Shown: positions 1 to 5,923, numbered from the stretch's first letter. The stretch: DNA of 5,923 nucleotides from Verrucomicrobiota bacterium (GCA_003532555.1 DOEU01000023.1:1-5923), one strand, 5' to 3'. The notes: generated from the letters alone by a model not told the origin. Translations and numbers: made by a program.

Positions 1-1
1 C

Positions 2-85
2 CCCGCCCCCAATCACCTCACCGGCACCTTTATGAGCGCCACCTATCAATTGCCCCCTCGCCACCGAAACGCCATTGCCGCATGA
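2..85 (+). CDS. 3' end of an unidentified upstream gene (partial)
   Basis: A reading frame open from the left edge gives 27 codons and ends at the TGA at 83-85. The tail contains LTGTFMSATYQLPP and ends in RNAIAA. I do not recognise the family from so short a piece. The TGA overlaps the ATG of the next gene in an ATGA junction (82-85), the same arrangement seen between the second glycosyltransferase and the synthetase gene (1919-1922). That junction and the C-ending codons support a real gene end and translational coupling into the operon. The context suggests another polysaccharide biosynthesis gene, but the sequence here does not show its function. Confidence 0.6.
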   Translation, partial: PAPNHLTGTFMSATYQLPPRHRNAIAA

Positions 86-915
86 AAATTCCCATCCCAA
101 AAATCACCATCGCTATTCCCCTCTACAACGCACAAGAACACATCGCTCAAACCCTTCAATCCGTCCTAAATCAAACCTTCACCGATTTCGAATGCATCAT
201 CCTCAACGACCAATCTACCGACCACTCCCTCTCTATCATCAAGCAATTCAATGACCCACGCCTCCACATCATCACGCACCCCCAACGCCTCGGCTTCTTC
301 GGCAACTGGAACGCCTGCCTTAACCACCTCCGTGGGACGTACGGAAAAATCCTACCCCACGACGACCTCCTTGAACCCACTTGCCTGCAAAAGCAAAACG
401 ATATCCTCGATCAACACCCACACGTCACCCTCGTGCACAGCGGACGCCATATCATCAATCCTGCTGGAAAAAACATCACTACACGGCGACCTCGAGAAAC
501 CGAAGGTATTCAGTACCAAACCCAAAGCCTCCGGCATATCGTCCGCTCCGGAACCAATCCTATCGGCGAACCCGCCGCTGTTCTCTTTCGGAACGCCGCC
601 GCCCAACAAATCGGCCTCTTCAGTGAAACCGACATCTTCAGTATAGACATCGACTACTGGAGCCGTCTGCTCAGTGTTGGTCCGCGCTATGTCCTACCCG
701 AAATCCTCTGTTCCTTCCGCGTCTGGCCAGGCTCAGCCTCCGTCAGCCTCCACGGCTCCCAATCTCAATCCATGCGCACATTCTACCATCGCCTCAATCA
801 ACAATTCCCCGGACATATCAACCCTAAAGACCTCCGTATCGGGGCCGTAAAAAGCAAACTAAACGAACTTGCTCGCGGCCTTTTCTACCGCTGGATGAGA
901 CTAAAAAGCCACTAG
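82..915 (+). CDS. Glycosyltransferase family 2 (GT-A fold), 277 aa
   Basis: This predicted cytoplasmic inverting glycosyltransferase would move a sugar from a nucleotide donor onto a growing glycan. It has the GT2 signatures in order: the N-terminal strand and loop IAIPLYN (residues 10-16), the nucleotide-binding NDQSTD (42-47), LGFFGNWNACL (70-80), and the metal-binding DxD equivalent HDD (93-95). A GEPAAVLFR segment (162-170) follows, then a DIDYW stretch (189-193) where GT2 enzymes usually place the catalytic acidic and aromatic residues. No membrane segment or signal peptide is visible, and the length is normal for a soluble GT2. The start at 82 puts the first core strand eight residues in, and it overlaps the upstream stop by four bases. 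No Shine-Dalgarno site is obvious, so coupled initiation is likely. Donor and acceptor cannot be read from the sequence. Confidence 0.93.
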   Translation: MKIPIPKITIAIPLYNAQEHIAQTLQSVLNQTFTDFECIILNDQSTDHSLSIIKQFNDPRLHIITHPQRLGFFGNWNACLNHLRGTYGKILPHDDLLEPTCLQKQNDILDQHPHVTLVHSGRHIINPAGKNITTRRPRETEGIQYQTQSLRHIVRSGTNPIGEPAAVLFRNAAAQQIGLFSETDIFSIDIDYWSRLLSVGPRYVLPEILCSFRVWPGSASVSLHGSQSQSMRTFYHRLNQQFPGHINPKDLRIGAVKSKLNELARGLFYRWMRLKSH

Positions 916-947
916 CTATTTATTGTATCAACTCACGAAACCCTCTA

Positions 948-1922
948 ATGTTTCGTCATATGGATACCTTAATTTCAGAACGCTCCATCTCTATCATCGT
1001 GCCCTTCCTCAATGAAGAGGAAAATCTACCTTTGCTCTATCAACGTCTTATCGCCCTCTTCGATCAACTTCCCCACCAACTCGAACTTCTCTTCATCGAT
1101 GATGGTAGTACCGACCACAGCCTCGAATGGGTCAAACTAACAGCACAAAACAACCCCGCCCTCAAATATATCCAACTCTCCCGCAACTTCGGCCACCAAC
1201 GTGCCATCACCGCCGGTATGCACCACTGCACCGGCGATGCTGCCATCATTATCGACGCCGACCTCCAAGACCCCCCCGAAGTCATCGCCGATCTTATTGC
1301 CAAATGGCAGCAAGGCTACCATGTCGTCCACGCCGTCCGCTCCGAGCGCAAAGGCGAAACGCCTCTCAAAAAAGCACTCGCCCACATCTTTTACCGTCTT
1401 ATGAGCCAGATCACCGAAGTGAAAATGACCGTCGACGCCGGTGATTTCCGCCTCATCGACCGAAAAGCTCTCAACGCCCTCAACAGCCTGCCAGAACAAC
1501 ACCGCTACATGCGCGGACTTGCCGCATGGATCGGCTTTCGTCAAACCACTGTCGAATACATTCGCGAAGCTCGCCACGCCGGTGTCACCAAATACCCCCT
1601 CGTCAAATCCATCGCACTAGCCCTTAACGCCATCACCTCCTTCAGTGGCACCCCTCTCCGTCTCATCTTCTACCTCGGCAACCTCCTCTGCATCCTCTCC
1701 CTTATCATCGCTATCTACCTCTTCATCGTCTGGACCCTCATCCAACAAAATCCACCCCCCCACGCCGGCACCACCTACCTCACCCTCGCCATCTTCTTCG
1801 TCTCCGGCCTCCAGATGCTCTGCATGGGCATCCTCAGCCAATACATCCGCCGCGTCTTCGACGAAATCAAAGACCGCCCCCTCTACCTCATTCACGAAAC
1901 CAACCTGAAAGATCCATCATGA
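948..1922 (+). CDS. Polyprenyl-phosphate glycosyltransferase, DPM1/GtrB-like GT2, 324 aa
   Basis: This family transfers a sugar from a nucleotide donor to polyprenyl phosphate on the cytoplasmic face of the inner membrane, making a lipid-linked sugar for a later periplasmic step. Motifs seen: VPFLNEEENL (18-27), DDGSTD (51-56), SRNFGHQRAITAGM (78-91), the catalytic/metal DADLQDPPE (103-111), DAGDFRL (163-169), RYMRGL (186-191), and a basic REARHAGVTKYP loop (206-217). Two hydrophobic segments follow, about 237-263 and 275-299, ending in a cytosolic tail with DEIKDRPLY (305-313). Length and layout match GtrB, ArnC and DPM1 relatives; the exact sugar is unknown. ATG at 948 is used here. The in-frame ATG at 960 (MDTLISERS) is equally possible, since neither has a clear Shine-Dalgarno site. 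The stop overlaps the next start by four bases. Two seven-C tracts lie inside the gene. Confidence 0.93.
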   Translation: MFRHMDTLISERSISIIVPFLNEEENLPLLYQRLIALFDQLPHQLELLFIDDGSTDHSLEWVKLTAQNNPALKYIQLSRNFGHQRAITAGMHHCTGDAAIIIDADLQDPPEVIADLIAKWQQGYHVVHAVRSERKGETPLKKALAHIFYRLMSQITEVKMTVDAGDFRLIDRKALNALNSLPEQHRYMRGLAAWIGFRQTTVEYIREARHAGVTKYPLVKSIALALNAITSFSGTPLRLIFYLGNLLCILSLIIAIYLFIVWTLIQQNPPPHAGTTYLTLAIFFVSGLQMLCMGILSQYIRRVFDEIKDRPLYLIHETNLKDPS

Positions 1923-3085
1923 ACATCGTCGCCATCATTCCCGCCCGCGGAGGTTCCAAAGGCATTCCCCATAAAAATCTACTTCCCCTTACCGGTACGC
2001 CTCTTATTGTTCACTCCATTCAAAGTGCCACTGCATCTGAACACATCAACCAAGTTATCGTCAGCACCGACGACCCTACAATTGCCCAAACCGCCCAAAC
2101 CGCCGGAGCACGCATCATCCAGCGCCCCTCCGAACTCAGTTTGGACACCGCCACCTCCGAATCCGCCCTACTTCATACTCTCGAACAACTTGAAGAACAA
2201 CCCGACCTCCTTGTATTTCTCCAATGCACTTCCCCCCTCACCACTCCCGAAGACATTGATCGCTGTATTAACACCCTCCTCAAAAACAACGCCGACTCCG
2301 CCTTCTCTGCCACCCCCTCCCACCGCTTTCTATGGAAACATCCTCAACAAGCAACTGGCATCAACCACGACCCCGCCCACCGCCAACGCCGACAAGATCT
2401 AGAACCTGAATATGCCGAAAACGGCGCCATTTACGTGATGCGCACCGAAGGTTTCAAACAACACCAGCATCGCTTCTTTGGCACCACCGTCCTCTCCGAA
2501 ATGCCCGCCATCCGCTCATGGGAAATCGACACCCCCGAAGACATCACCATCATCGAATCTCTGCTATCCGCTCAATCCCAAACCGACACCACTCACCTGA
2601 GCAACCTTCCCACATCCATTAAAGCCGTTGTCTTCGACTTCGATGGCGTATTCACCGACAACGGCGTCTACCTCTCTCAGGAAGGTCTCGAAACCGTCCG
2701 CTGCGACCGCGGCGACGGCTGGGGCATCGGCAACCTCCACAAAGCCGGCATCCGCATGGCCGTCATGTCCTCCGAAATCAACCCTGTCGTCGCCAAGCGG
2801 TGCGAAAAACTAAAACTTGAGTGTTTTCATAAGCTCGAAAACAGCAAATACGAATGTTTCCAAATCTGGTGTCAGCAACACCAGATTGACCCCAAAAACG
2901 TCATCTTCATAGGCAACGACGAAAATGATATTGATTGCCTTCAAGCGGCCGGCTGCGGCGTTGTTCCTGCCGATACCCATGCCTCAACCCTCCCCTACGC
3001 CGATCTCATCCTCACCCGCAACGGCGGCCACGGCGCCGTCCGCGAACTCTGCGACCTCATTTTAGAGAAACAACATCATGCATAG
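1919..3085 (+). CDS. neuA: Bifunctional CMP-nonulosonate synthetase / KdsC-like HAD phosphatase, 388 aa
   Basis: Residues 1-215 form an acylneuraminate cytidylyltransferase, which joins CTP and a nonulosonic acid to give the CMP-sugar. Signatures are IPARGGSKGIPHKN (7-20), STDD (49-52), LQCTSPLT (101-108), ENGAIYV (167-173) and EIDTPEDI (202-209). After a short linker, residues 234-388 form a type C0 HAD phosphatase: DFDGVFTDNG with both catalytic aspartates (D240, D242), RGDGWGI (264-270), the motif II serine region MSSE (283-286), a lysine-bearing HKLENSK (304-310), GNDENDIDCL (332-341), and the KdsC-like tail NGGHGAVRE (368-376). Vertebrate CMAS has the same domain order, but its HAD half has lost the first aspartate. 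Here the DxD is intact, so phosphatase activity is likely. The probable substrate is a nonulosonate 9-phosphate from the synthase gene that follows, which overlaps this one by eight bases. KdsB is unlikely: the P-loop is of NeuA type. Confidence 0.93.
   Translation: MNIVAIIPARGGSKGIPHKNLLPLTGTPLIVHSIQSATASEHINQVIVSTDDPTIAQTAQTAGARIIQRPSELSLDTATSESALLHTLEQLEEQPDLLVFLQCTSPLTTPEDIDRCINTLLKNNADSAFSATPSHRFLWKHPQQATGINHDPAHRQRRQDLEPEYAENGAIYVMRTEGFKQHQHRFFGTTVLSEMPAIRSWEIDTPEDITIIESLLSAQSQTDTTHLSNLPTSIKAVVFDFDGVFTDNGVYLSQEGLETVRCDRGDGWGIGNLHKAGIRMAVMSSEINPVVAKRCEKLKLECFHKLENSKYECFQIWCQQHQIDPKNVIFIGNDENDIDCLQAAGCGVVPADTHASTLPYADLILTRNGGHGAVRELCDLILEKQHHA
2863..2887. repeat. Perfect 10-bp inverted repeat (hairpin) inside the HAD domain coding region
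   Basis: The arms AATCTGGTGT (2863-2872) and ACACCAGATT (2878-2887) are exact reverse complements, separated by the five-base loop CAGCA. The repeat lies in the synthetase/phosphatase gene over codons for QIWCQQHQI. No T-run follows (the sequence continues GACCCCAAAAACG), so it is not an intrinsic terminator. It may be chance, an mRNA structure slowing ribosomes ahead of the HAD motif GNDENDIDCL, or a protein-binding palindrome. Confidence 0.6.
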
Positions 3086-3950
3086 TCAGCCTCCAAAAGT
3101 AATCGCCGAAGTCGGCTGCAACCACAAAGGTGATATGGAAATCGCCCACGAACTCATCCTCACCGCCGCCATCTTCTGCAAAACCGATGTCGTCAAATTT
3201 CAAAAGCGCTGCAACAAAGAACTTCTCACACCCGAACAGTATACAGCCCCCCACCCCAACCCCATGCACGCTTATGGCGAAACATACGGTGCCCACCGCG
3301 AATTTCTTGAACTCGACCTTGATCAACACCGACAGCTCAAAAGTTGGTGCGAAGAGTACGGCATCATCTACAGCACCTCTGTATGGGACACCACCTCCGC
3401 CAAAGAGATCACCCAGATCAATCCATCGCTCATTAAAATTCCCTCCGCCTGTAACCTCCACTGGGACATGCTCAACTACCTCTGCGAAAACTACAGCGGC
3501 GAAATCCACCTCTCCTTCGGCATGACCACACAAGAAGAGGAGAAACAAGTCATCGAATTCTTTACCCAACGCCAACGCAACCAAGATCTCGTCATCTACA
3601 GCTGCACCTCCGGCTACCCCGTCGCCTTCGAAGACATCTGCCTCTTTGAAATCACCCGCCTACGCGAACAATTTTCCGAACAAGTCAAAGCCATCGGCTT
3701 CTCCGGTCACCACCTCGGCATCGCCGCCGACACCGCCGCCATGACGCTCGGCGCCGAATGGGTTGAGCGCCACTTCACCCTCGACCGCACCTGGAAAGGC
3801 ACCGACCACTCCGCCTCCCTCGAACCCGACGGAATGCGCAAACTCGCCCGCGACCTACGCCACGTCCACCGCGCCCTCAACCACAAAGCCACCGAGCTAC
3901 TACCCGTCGAACAAATCCAACGCGACAAACTCAAATTTAAGAAGCACTAA
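3078..3950 (+). CDS. neuB: NeuB-family nonulosonate synthase lacking the SAF domain, 290 aa
   Basis: NeuB enzymes condense PEP with a hexose derivative to give a nine-carbon 2-keto-3-deoxy acid. The TIM barrel is complete: IAEVGCNHKGDMEIA (9-23), VVKFQKR with the active-site lysine (38-44), YGAHREFLEL (70-79), TSVWD (100-104), KIPSACN (120-126), HLSFGMT (144-150), CTSGYPV (176-182), FSGHHLGI (208-215), and ERHFTLDRTWKGTDHSASLEP (230-250). H211 and H232 align with the two metal-binding histidines of known NeuB proteins. The protein ends at residue 290, whereas classical NeuB proteins are about 340-350 aa with a C-terminal SAF domain. The next gene starts one base later in a different family, so a frameshift in a SAF domain is not the explanation. 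The start overlaps the upstream stop by eight bases. The fused phosphatase next door suggests a 9-phosphate product, for example from mannose-6-phosphate; N-acetylated substrates remain possible. Confidence 0.9.
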   Translation: MHSQPPKVIAEVGCNHKGDMEIAHELILTAAIFCKTDVVKFQKRCNKELLTPEQYTAPHPNPMHAYGETYGAHREFLELDLDQHRQLKSWCEEYGIIYSTSVWDTTSAKEITQINPSLIKIPSACNLHWDMLNYLCENYSGEIHLSFGMTTQEEEKQVIEFFTQRQRNQDLVIYSCTSGYPVAFEDICLFEITRLREQFSEQVKAIGFSGHHLGIAADTAAMTLGAEWVERHFTLDRTWKGTDHSASLEPDGMRKLARDLRHVHRALNHKATELLPVEQIQRDKLKFKKH

Positions 3951-3951
3951 C

Positions 3952-4929
3952 ATGCTCAGTGATCGCTATAAAAACGACCAAAAACCCCTTTTAACGCTCA
4001 CAAAACAACAACAACTTCAAAAAGAGCGTATCCAGCAACATATTGATGAGAAATTCTATACGTTTGAAGAGCCACCGTGTCTAATTTGCAACAATCCTAG
4101 TGTTGAAATCCTTGCCGAAAAAGACCGCTACGGTCTTCCCTGCTCCACCGCAATTTGCCAATCATGCGGACTGATCCAGACTACTCCTCGCATGAATCAA
4201 TCCTCCTACAATCATTTTTATAACGACGATCATCGCAACCTATATGTCGGAGCTCAATCTCCTGACTTAACGTATATAAACAGTCGAATTAAAGCCGCTG
4301 AAAAAACTACTACTTATCTCGCAGAGCATCTTTCCCTCTCAGGTATTCGCATCTTAGAAATTGGTTGTGGCATCGGCGCACTTCTCTACACCCTGCAAAA
4401 AAGGGGAGCACTGGTGGAGGGTATTGATCTTAGTGAAACGTATCTAGAAGCTGGAAAAAATCACTTCAACCTGAATCTTCACACCACAGATCTATTCCAG
4501 CTAACCCCCTCTACAACCTATGATCTAATTATCTACTCAGATGTATTTGAACATCTCCTTGACCCTGCCGCACATCTACAACAATGCAAAAAACTACTTG
4601 CCGAAAACGGAACCTTGTTTATCAAAGTTCCTGGTGTCAAAAATATCATGCGACCCTATTTAAACGATTTTCTTCGTATGCTTCAAAATGCTCACATTAC
4701 CTATTTCTCAGCGGATACACTCACCAACCTACTATCTCAAAATCAATTCTCTCCACTGCATTGCAACGAACAGATTATGAGTTTATGGAAACCCCATTCT
4801 CAAGCTGCTCCCGCCATCACAAACTACTTCACTCAAACCATACGATTTCTCAAAAAGAAAGAAAATCAACACCTCTTACGCAACGTCCTTTCGATCGCCT
4901 ACAATGTAAAAAACAAACTAATCAGATAA
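3952..4929 (+). CDS. Class I SAM-dependent methyltransferase with N-terminal zinc-binding Cys motif, 325 aa
   Basis: The protein starts with a polar, Gln/Lys-rich stretch (1-35), then a probable zinc-binding module with CLIC (43-46) and CQSC (69-72). A Rossmann methyltransferase domain follows: ILEIGCGIG (134-142, SAM-binding motif I), EGIDLS (156-161, acidic end of strand 2), YDLIIYSDVFEHLLDP (190-205), and HITYFSADTL (248-257), as in Methyltransf_23-type enzymes common in O-antigen and capsule clusters. It probably methylates a sugar or sugar nucleotide; the target is not visible. I chose ATG 3952, one base after the synthase stop, with a weak AAGAAG purine stretch about seven bases upstream. 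The frame is also open upstream to 3763, but that part translates to low-complexity Ser/Thr/Pro inside the synthase gene. Base composition is clearly more AT-rich than in the preceding genes. Confidence 0.9.
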   Translation: MLSDRYKNDQKPLLTLTKQQQLQKERIQQHIDEKFYTFEEPPCLICNNPSVEILAEKDRYGLPCSTAICQSCGLIQTTPRMNQSSYNHFYNDDHRNLYVGAQSPDLTYINSRIKAAEKTTTYLAEHLSLSGIRILEIGCGIGALLYTLQKRGALVEGIDLSETYLEAGKNHFNLNLHTTDLFQLTPSTTYDLIIYSDVFEHLLDPAAHLQQCKKLLAENGTLFIKVPGVKNIMRPYLNDFLRMLQNAHITYFSADTLTNLLSQNQFSPLHCNEQIMSLWKPHSQAAPAITNYFTQTIRFLKKKENQHLLRNVLSIAYNVKNKLIR

Positions 4930-4934
4930 GCCAA

Positions 4935-5923
4935 ATGCCCACTCTCCAAACCATACTTAATCAACTCTACTGGATCAAACAACGAGCCTCTTACTCACTT
5001 TTTCCAAATCGTATTCTCGAAGAGATAGATCCGCTTAAAGAGACACCCATCCCTCCTGAAGCACCGCACATCGGACATATCGCCATGTATACCACAGGCA
5101 ATGCCGGCGACACCCTGCTTCCGCTAACCGTACGAGACGCATTTACCCGCGAAAACCCCATCAATTGGAAAGGCATTCACGCGCATCGTGTTGTTAACCA
5201 GCGTGTTTTAAAAACCCTTCAAGAACAGGACGGTCTGCTCATCGGCGGCGGCGGACTCTTTCTAAACGACACCAATCCGAACAACCTAAGCGGTTGGCAA
5301 TGGAGTTGCTCGTTAAAAACCCTCGAAAAAATCAATCGGCCGCTTGCCGTATTCGCAGTGGGTTATAACCGATTTCGTGGTCAGAAAGATTTTAAGCCAA
5401 TCTTTCGTGATCATCTTCAGCTGCTCACAGAAAAATCCGTTTTTATCGGACTACGTAACTCTGGCAGTATCCAAGCCATCAAAAGCTACCTACCCGCACA
5501 ACTTCATGCCAAAGTCCGTTATCAGCCATGCCCCACCACTCTCTTACACACCCTTTATTCAACCCCGCTGCAACTCGACTCAACTCAACCGCCCACCATC
5601 GCCATCAATACCGCCTTCGACCGCCTGGAACTTCGACTTGGTGATCAATATGCATATATTCTTAAGCAAATAGCACTTGCCTGTAAACAGCTCTCTCAAG
5701 ACTACAAAATCGTTTACTACGCCCATGTAAAGAGTGACTACCAAATGATTCCATATCTCGAACGAGCTCACGTGCCTCATAGCATAGTAAATCTATTTAA
5801 TGTGCCCGCTCAGACCATCATCAAAGCCTACCAAAAGCCAAGCCTTGTCATCGGCATGCGCGGTCATGCCCAAATGATTCCATTCGGTTGCACAACCCCC
5901 ATTCTATCGCTCATATCACACGA
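4935..5923 (+). CDS. Polysaccharide pyruvyl transferase family protein, 3' truncated by the window (329 codons seen)
   Basis: The frame opens at ATG 4935, five bases after the methyltransferase stop, and is still open at the window end. This family (CsaB/WcaK type, PF04230) transfers pyruvate from PEP to make ketals on glycans. Visible family features: TTGNAGDTLLP (53-63), the glycine-rich LLIGGGGLFL (101-110), VFAVGYNRFRG (139-149), LRNSGS (173-178), QPCPTTLL (197-204), and the C-terminal half signature VIGMRGHAQMIPFG (305-318) followed by TTPILSLISH at the edge. The two-lobed GT-B-like layout is nearly complete, so perhaps only the last few tens of residues are missing. No signal peptide or membrane segment is seen. 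The gene's place at the end of the operon suggests late decoration of the glycan. The acceptor sugar is unknown, and some members of this family have other or unproven activities. Confidence 0.88.
   Translation, partial: MPTLQTILNQLYWIKQRASYSLFPNRILEEIDPLKETPIPPEAPHIGHIAMYTTGNAGDTLLPLTVRDAFTRENPINWKGIHAHRVVNQRVLKTLQEQDGLLIGGGGLFLNDTNPNNLSGWQWSCSLKTLEKINRPLAVFAVGYNRFRGQKDFKPIFRDHLQLLTEKSVFIGLRNSGSIQAIKSYLPAQLHAKVRYQPCPTTLLHTLYSTPLQLDSTQPPTIAINTAFDRLELRLGDQYAYILKQIALACKQLSQDYKIVYYAHVKSDYQMIPYLERAHVPHSIVNLFNVPAQTIIKAYQKPSLVIGMRGHAQMIPFGCTTPILSLISH

Noticed and set aside
916..947. Possible promoter or terminator in the 32-base gap between the two glycosyltransferase genes
   Set aside because: The gap is AT-rich (TATTTATTGTATC), but I see no paired -35/-10 boxes at proper spacing and no stem followed by a T-run.
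1137..1577. Minus-strand frame of 146 codons opposite the second glycosyltransferase
   Set aside because: Its Gly/Val/Asp-rich translation is typical of antisense to C-biased codons, and the + strand frame carries all the GT2 motifs.
1919..2600. KdsB (CMP-Kdo synthetase) as an alternative identity for the cytidylyltransferase half
   Set aside because: The nucleotide loop is IPARGGSKGIPHKN, the NeuA type, not the IPAR-Y/F-xSTRLPGK form of KdsB, and the neighbour is a NeuB-type and not a KdsA-type synthase.
3057..3584. Minus-strand frame of 175 codons opposite the synthase
   Set aside because: It is antisense to a gene with clear family motifs, matches no family I recognise, and is explained by the C-rich, codon-biased coding strand leaving few stops on the opposite strand.
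3763..3951. Upstream extension of the methyltransferase frame to an ATG at 3763
   Set aside because: It lies wholly inside the synthase gene, translates to low-complexity Ser/Thr/Pro sequence, and the ATG at 3952 gives a natural start one base after the synthase stop.
5344..5673. Plus-strand frame of 109 codons in the right-hand region
   Set aside because: It overlaps the pyruvyl transferase in another frame and shows no domain; the longer frame from 4935 carries the conserved motifs.

Overview
The window is one tightly packed, rightward-reading polysaccharide biosynthesis operon, most likely for a capsule, O-antigen or exopolysaccharide containing a nonulosonic (sialic-acid-like) sugar. All seven reading frames I support lie on the + strand, and both ends of the window cut through genes. 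The only gap between genes longer than 5 bases is 32 bases (916-947); three junctions overlap by 4, 4 and 8 bases. There are no tRNA or rRNA genes, mobile elements, CRISPR arrays or convincing terminators.

Layout. 2-85: last 27 codons of an unidentified gene. 82-915: family 2 glycosyltransferase. 948-1922: polyprenyl-phosphate glycosyltransferase of the DPM1/GtrB type with two C-terminal membrane segments. 1919-3085: CMP-nonulosonate synthetase (NeuA-like) fused to a KdsC-like HAD phosphatase. 3078-3950: NeuB-like nonulosonate synthase without the usual C-terminal SAF (antifreeze-like) domain. 3952-4929: class I methyltransferase with an N-terminal CxxC/CxxC zinc-binding motif. 4935-end: polysaccharide pyruvyl transferase, cut off by the window edge.

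How the genes fit together (inference). The synthase condenses PEP with a hexose-type substrate to give a nine-carbon acid. The HAD half of the fusion probably removes a 9-phosphate, and the NeuA half activates the free acid with CTP. The two GT2 enzymes build other parts of the glycan, one of them through a lipid-linked sugar. The methyltransferase and pyruvyl transferase probably decorate it. No NeuC-type UDP-GlcNAc 2-epimerase and no recognisable sialyltransferase is present in the window. Together with the phosphatase fusion and the SAF-less synthase, this makes a phosphorylated, Kdn-like route (mannose-6-phosphate to Kdn-9-phosphate to Kdn to CMP-Kdn) a reasonable hypothesis, but not a demonstrated one.

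Organism. This is a bacterium, and the pathway suggests a Gram-negative one. The coding strand is strikingly rich in C and poor in G, favours C-ending codons and shows few good Shine-Dalgarno sites. This could fit a marine Verrucomicrobiota/PVC-type genome, but I hold that assignment weakly. Base composition changes near 3952: the genes before it are roughly 53-72% GC in the stretches I counted, while the methyltransferase is often 35-50%, which suggests the cluster is a mosaic.
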